Assembly (NCBI GenBank): GCA_002711845.1
Contig: PASF01000011.1
Span: forward strand, 248,001 to 312,000
From: Gammaproteobacteria bacterium
GTDB taxonomy: Bacteria > Pseudomonadota > Gammaproteobacteria > Pseudomonadales > Pseudohongiellaceae
Reading direction: 5' to 3'
DNA: 64,000 bases
Positions 62,005 to 64,000 of this stretch are shown here, in pieces. Every line of letters begins with the position of its first letter. Position 1 is the stretch's first letter. The position numbers were made by a program, and so were the translations under genes. Under the pieces are notes generated by a model. The model had not been told where the DNA came from, searched no databases, and worked only from the letters and a program-made list of their open reading frames with translations.

Positions 62005-64000
62005 GGATTCGGGCTCCGGAAGCGATCAAATACTCTGTTCAATAACGACTCATTCTGCAGACATTCGGTGACCGCAGCGGGCAACTGTCCTTCACGGAAC
62101 GGCAGCAATCGGGTGGCCTGGCAAGCCTCCGACGTCGGATGCAACGTCGCCTGCACGGGCACTTCCTCCCATACAATATCACCGGGAGCGCGCGTCTGTC
62201 TGGGCTGAATCGCCAACGCTTGCATGACCACTGCCCATACCTGCAATGCGCCGGTGGCGCCGCTCAGGCCCGTACTCCTGTTGTCATCATAACCCAGCCA
62301 CACGACGCCGGTCAGATCATCACCGTAACCGGCGAACCAGCTGTCCCTGAAGTCATTGGTGGTGCCCGTCTTGCCCGCCAGTGGCAGGTTGTCAGCCAGT
62401 GCCCCGGCCACGCTGCGCGCGGTGCCATCGGAGAACACCCTTTGCAGCGATTGTTCGAGCAGAAACACCGAAGTAGCGTCCACGACCTGCTCGGTTTCGA
62501 CGCCATACCGTTGCAGTCGATCACCCTCGCCTGTCGTCACCGCCTCGACAGACCGCAGCGGGGTGCGAAAACCATTGCTGGCCAGCGTCTGATAGAATCG
62601 CGCGACCTCCAGAGGCGCCATGTCTACCGCACCAAGCAGCAAGGACAGGTACGCTGGCACTTGCCGCGAGTGACCCAGCCGGTTGAGCATATCAACCACA
62701 TTGTCGACACCTGTTTCCATGCCCAGGTTCACGGTTGCCAGATTCAGGGAGCGGGCCAGCGCATCATGCAGGTAGACATCACCGTAGGTCAGATTGTCAT
62801 AGTTGCGCGGCGACCAGCGTTGCCCGTCCTCTGTGGTCAGCTCGACGGGGCGGTCGGACAACACTGACACCAGCGTATGGTTGCCCGACTCAAGCGCCGC
62901 CAGATAGACGGCGGGCTTGACCAGGGAGCCAATGGGCCGCACGGCGTCCAGGGCGCGATTGAAACCAACGGCACCGGGCCGCCGTGAACCGGCCAGCGCC
63001 CGCACCTCGCCGGTATTGCTATCAGTGATGACCATGGCTGCCTGTAATGGGGCACCATCATCCGCAGGGACTTCCACAGCAGCCACAGCTGGTGCCAGTG
63101 TGGCATCCATGGTCTGCTGCACGCGCAGGTCCAACGTGGTGAAAATTCGTAACCCTTCTGAACGCAGGGCGTCGGCATCGTAATCCCGTGCCAGGTCAGC
63201 CCGCACCAGATCCATGAACGCCGGATAAGCCCGGTTGCGTCTGGTAGGCCGCGGACTGATATGCAGTTCAGCCGTGCGGGCAGTTTCATACTCGGCTGCG
63301 GTGATATAACCCTGTGCGTGCATGCTCATCAGCACGGTGTTGCGCCGGTTGACAGCGCGCTCGGGGTTTCGCCTTGGATTGTAATAGGATGCACCACGGG
63401 GCAAGCCGGCCAGCAAGGCCAGTTCCGCCAGCGAAAGCTCTGCCAGCGGGCGTGCAAAATAATATTGTGCTGCGAGCGTAAAACCATGAATGGCACGATT
63501 GCCATCCTGCCCAAGAAAAACTTCGTTGAGGTAGGCGGCCAGGATGTCATCCTTGCTAAAATGCAGTTCCAGTGCCAAAGCCATGGCGGCTTCTTCGATT
63601 TTGCGCCGCAGCGTCCGATCCTGGGTCAGGTAAAGGTTCTTCACCAGCTGTTGCGTCAGTGTGCTGCCGCCCTGAGCAACTTCGCCCTGGCGCATATTGA
63701 CCCAGAGGGCCCGCAGGATACCTTTGGGGTCCACACCCCAGTGCTGGTAAAACCGCTGATCCTCAACCGCGATGATAGCGTGCACCAGCGACGCGGGCAC
63801 ACTCCCCAGCGATACCGGCAGCCGGTCCTCCCCGGTGTCAGGATTAATCTGGGCGATTTCCACTGGCTCCAGCCTGACCAGTGGCAACTCGCCGGCGGGT
63901 GCCGGGCCCGCCGCACTGACTTGCCTGATTTGCTGTTCTTCAAAGTCCAGCTGCGCATGAACGCTGGGCTCTCGCCCATCCCAGAACTGGAAACCGCGGG
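62001..64000 (-). CDS. mrcB: Penicillin-binding protein 1b (partial, C-terminal about 666 residues)
   Basis: Bifunctional peptidoglycan synthase cut by the right edge. The frame runs open to 64000; upstream of 63887 it reads FWDGREP and other PBP1b residues, so the gene starts beyond the window. The glycosyltransferase domain has EDQRFYQHWGVDP, GGSTLTQQLVKNLYL, RKIEEAAMALALE and NEVFLGQDGNRAIHGF. The transpeptidase domain has the SxxK motif GSLVKPA, SLN in ARSLNLATVNLG and KTGTTNDFRDSWFAGY. It ends with a polar tail after WEEVPVQATLHP. Inner membrane, periplasmic active sites. The four-base overlap with the TPR lipoprotein implies one transcript. Confidence 0.93.
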   Translation of the reverse strand, partial: RGFQFWDGREPSVHAQLDFEEQQIRQVSAAGPAPAGELPLVRLEPVEIAQINPDTGEDRLPVSLGSVPASLVHAIIAVEDQRFYQHWGVDPKGILRALWVNMRQGEVAQGGSTLTQQLVKNLYLTQDRTLRRKIEEAAMALALELHFSKDDILAAYLNEVFLGQDGNRAIHGFTLAAQYYFARPLAELSLAELALLAGLPRGASYYNPRRNPERAVNRRNTVLMSMHAQGYITAAEYETARTAELHISPRPTRRNRAYPAFMDLVRADLARDYDADALRSEGLRIFTTLDLRVQQTMDATLAPAVAAVEVPADDGAPLQAAMVITDSNTGEVRALAGSRRPGAVGFNRALDAVRPIGSLVKPAVYLAALESGNHTLVSVLSDRPVELTTEDGQRWSPRNYDNLTYGDVYLHDALARSLNLATVNLGMETGVDNVVDMLNRLGHSRQVPAYLSLLLGAVDMAPLEVARFYQTLASNGFRTPLRSVEAVTTGEGDRLQRYGVETEQVVDATSVFLLEQSLQRVFSDGTARSVAGALADNLPLAGKTGTTNDFRDSWFAGYGDDLTGVVWLGYDDNRSTGLSGATGALQVWAVVMQALAIQPRQTRAPGDIVWEEVPVQATLHPTSEACQATRLLPFREGQLPAAVTECLQNESLLNRVFDRFRSPNP

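Overview
The window reads as chromosomal DNA of a free-living, probably marine or aquatic, aerobic gammaproteobacterium. The evidence is a holD-rimI pair, an osmoregulated glucan pair opgG-opgH, tamA-tamB, class A PBP1b, serB with two ACT domains, acnA and class II fumC, htpX, a TonB receptor, DUF883 and holin-X envelope genes, a moderately GC-rich base composition and dense gene packing. I cannot name the species. I saw no rRNA, tRNA, phage, transposase or CRISPR array. Two cut genes mark the edges: a DppC-like permease on the left and mrcB on the right.

Layout. 1-2.8 kb: end of a peptide/nickel-type ABC uptake operon (minus strand). 2.9-4.1 kb: an orphan gene, then a 584-base gene-free stretch with a near-perfect DnaA-box palindrome, an AT-rich tract and promoters. 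4.1-8.8 kb: a small secreted protein (plus strand), then a minus-strand run holD-like, rimI, a secreted orphan, hisC, a three-zinc-ribbon protein and a small membrane protein. 9-12.2 kb: an MDR oxidoreductase and an acyl-CoA synthetase flank two copies, in opposite orientation, of a hairpin repeat. 12.5-13.6 kb: a PA3496-like small protein and the Anbu proteasome-like peptidase. 13.8-21.5 kb: minus-strand operon acnA-fumC-aldehyde dehydrogenase-QEGLA metallopeptidase-htpX. 21.8-27.4 kb: tamA-tamB.

27.4-38.6 kb is the most distinctive part. It holds two divergent transcription units of an ATP-grasp amidoligase system. On the minus strand are a DUF2126 transglutaminase giant, a fused circularly permuted ATP-grasp/Alpha-E protein and a short transglutaminase. 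On the plus strand are a stand-alone ATP-grasp, an Alpha-E protein and a zinc-ribbon HExxH peptidase. Directly after these lies an unlisted 48-codon gene whose 15-residue leader is a textbook double-glycine leader aligning with that of microcin V, followed by a 33-residue hydrophobic core, a long hairpin and a convergent two-helix membrane protein. Anbu, usually a partner of such amidoligase genes, sits 14 kb away. Together they could build, cut and perhaps export a peptide; this is inference.

38.7-46.4 kb: C92 papain-like amidase, CPXCG protein, amidohydrolase lipoprotein, serB, a secreted orphan and a TonB receptor. 46.6-51.9 kb: opgG-opgH and a sodium:solute symporter. 52-57.6 kb: diguanylate cyclase, DUF1853, a LysM/DUF5715 peptidase-like protein and a TPR protein. 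57.8-64 kb: DUF454, then a minus-strand envelope gene run from mrcB through a TPR lipoprotein, ExoD-like, DUF883, holin-X, AI-2E permease to a zinc-ribbon/Smr-like protein.
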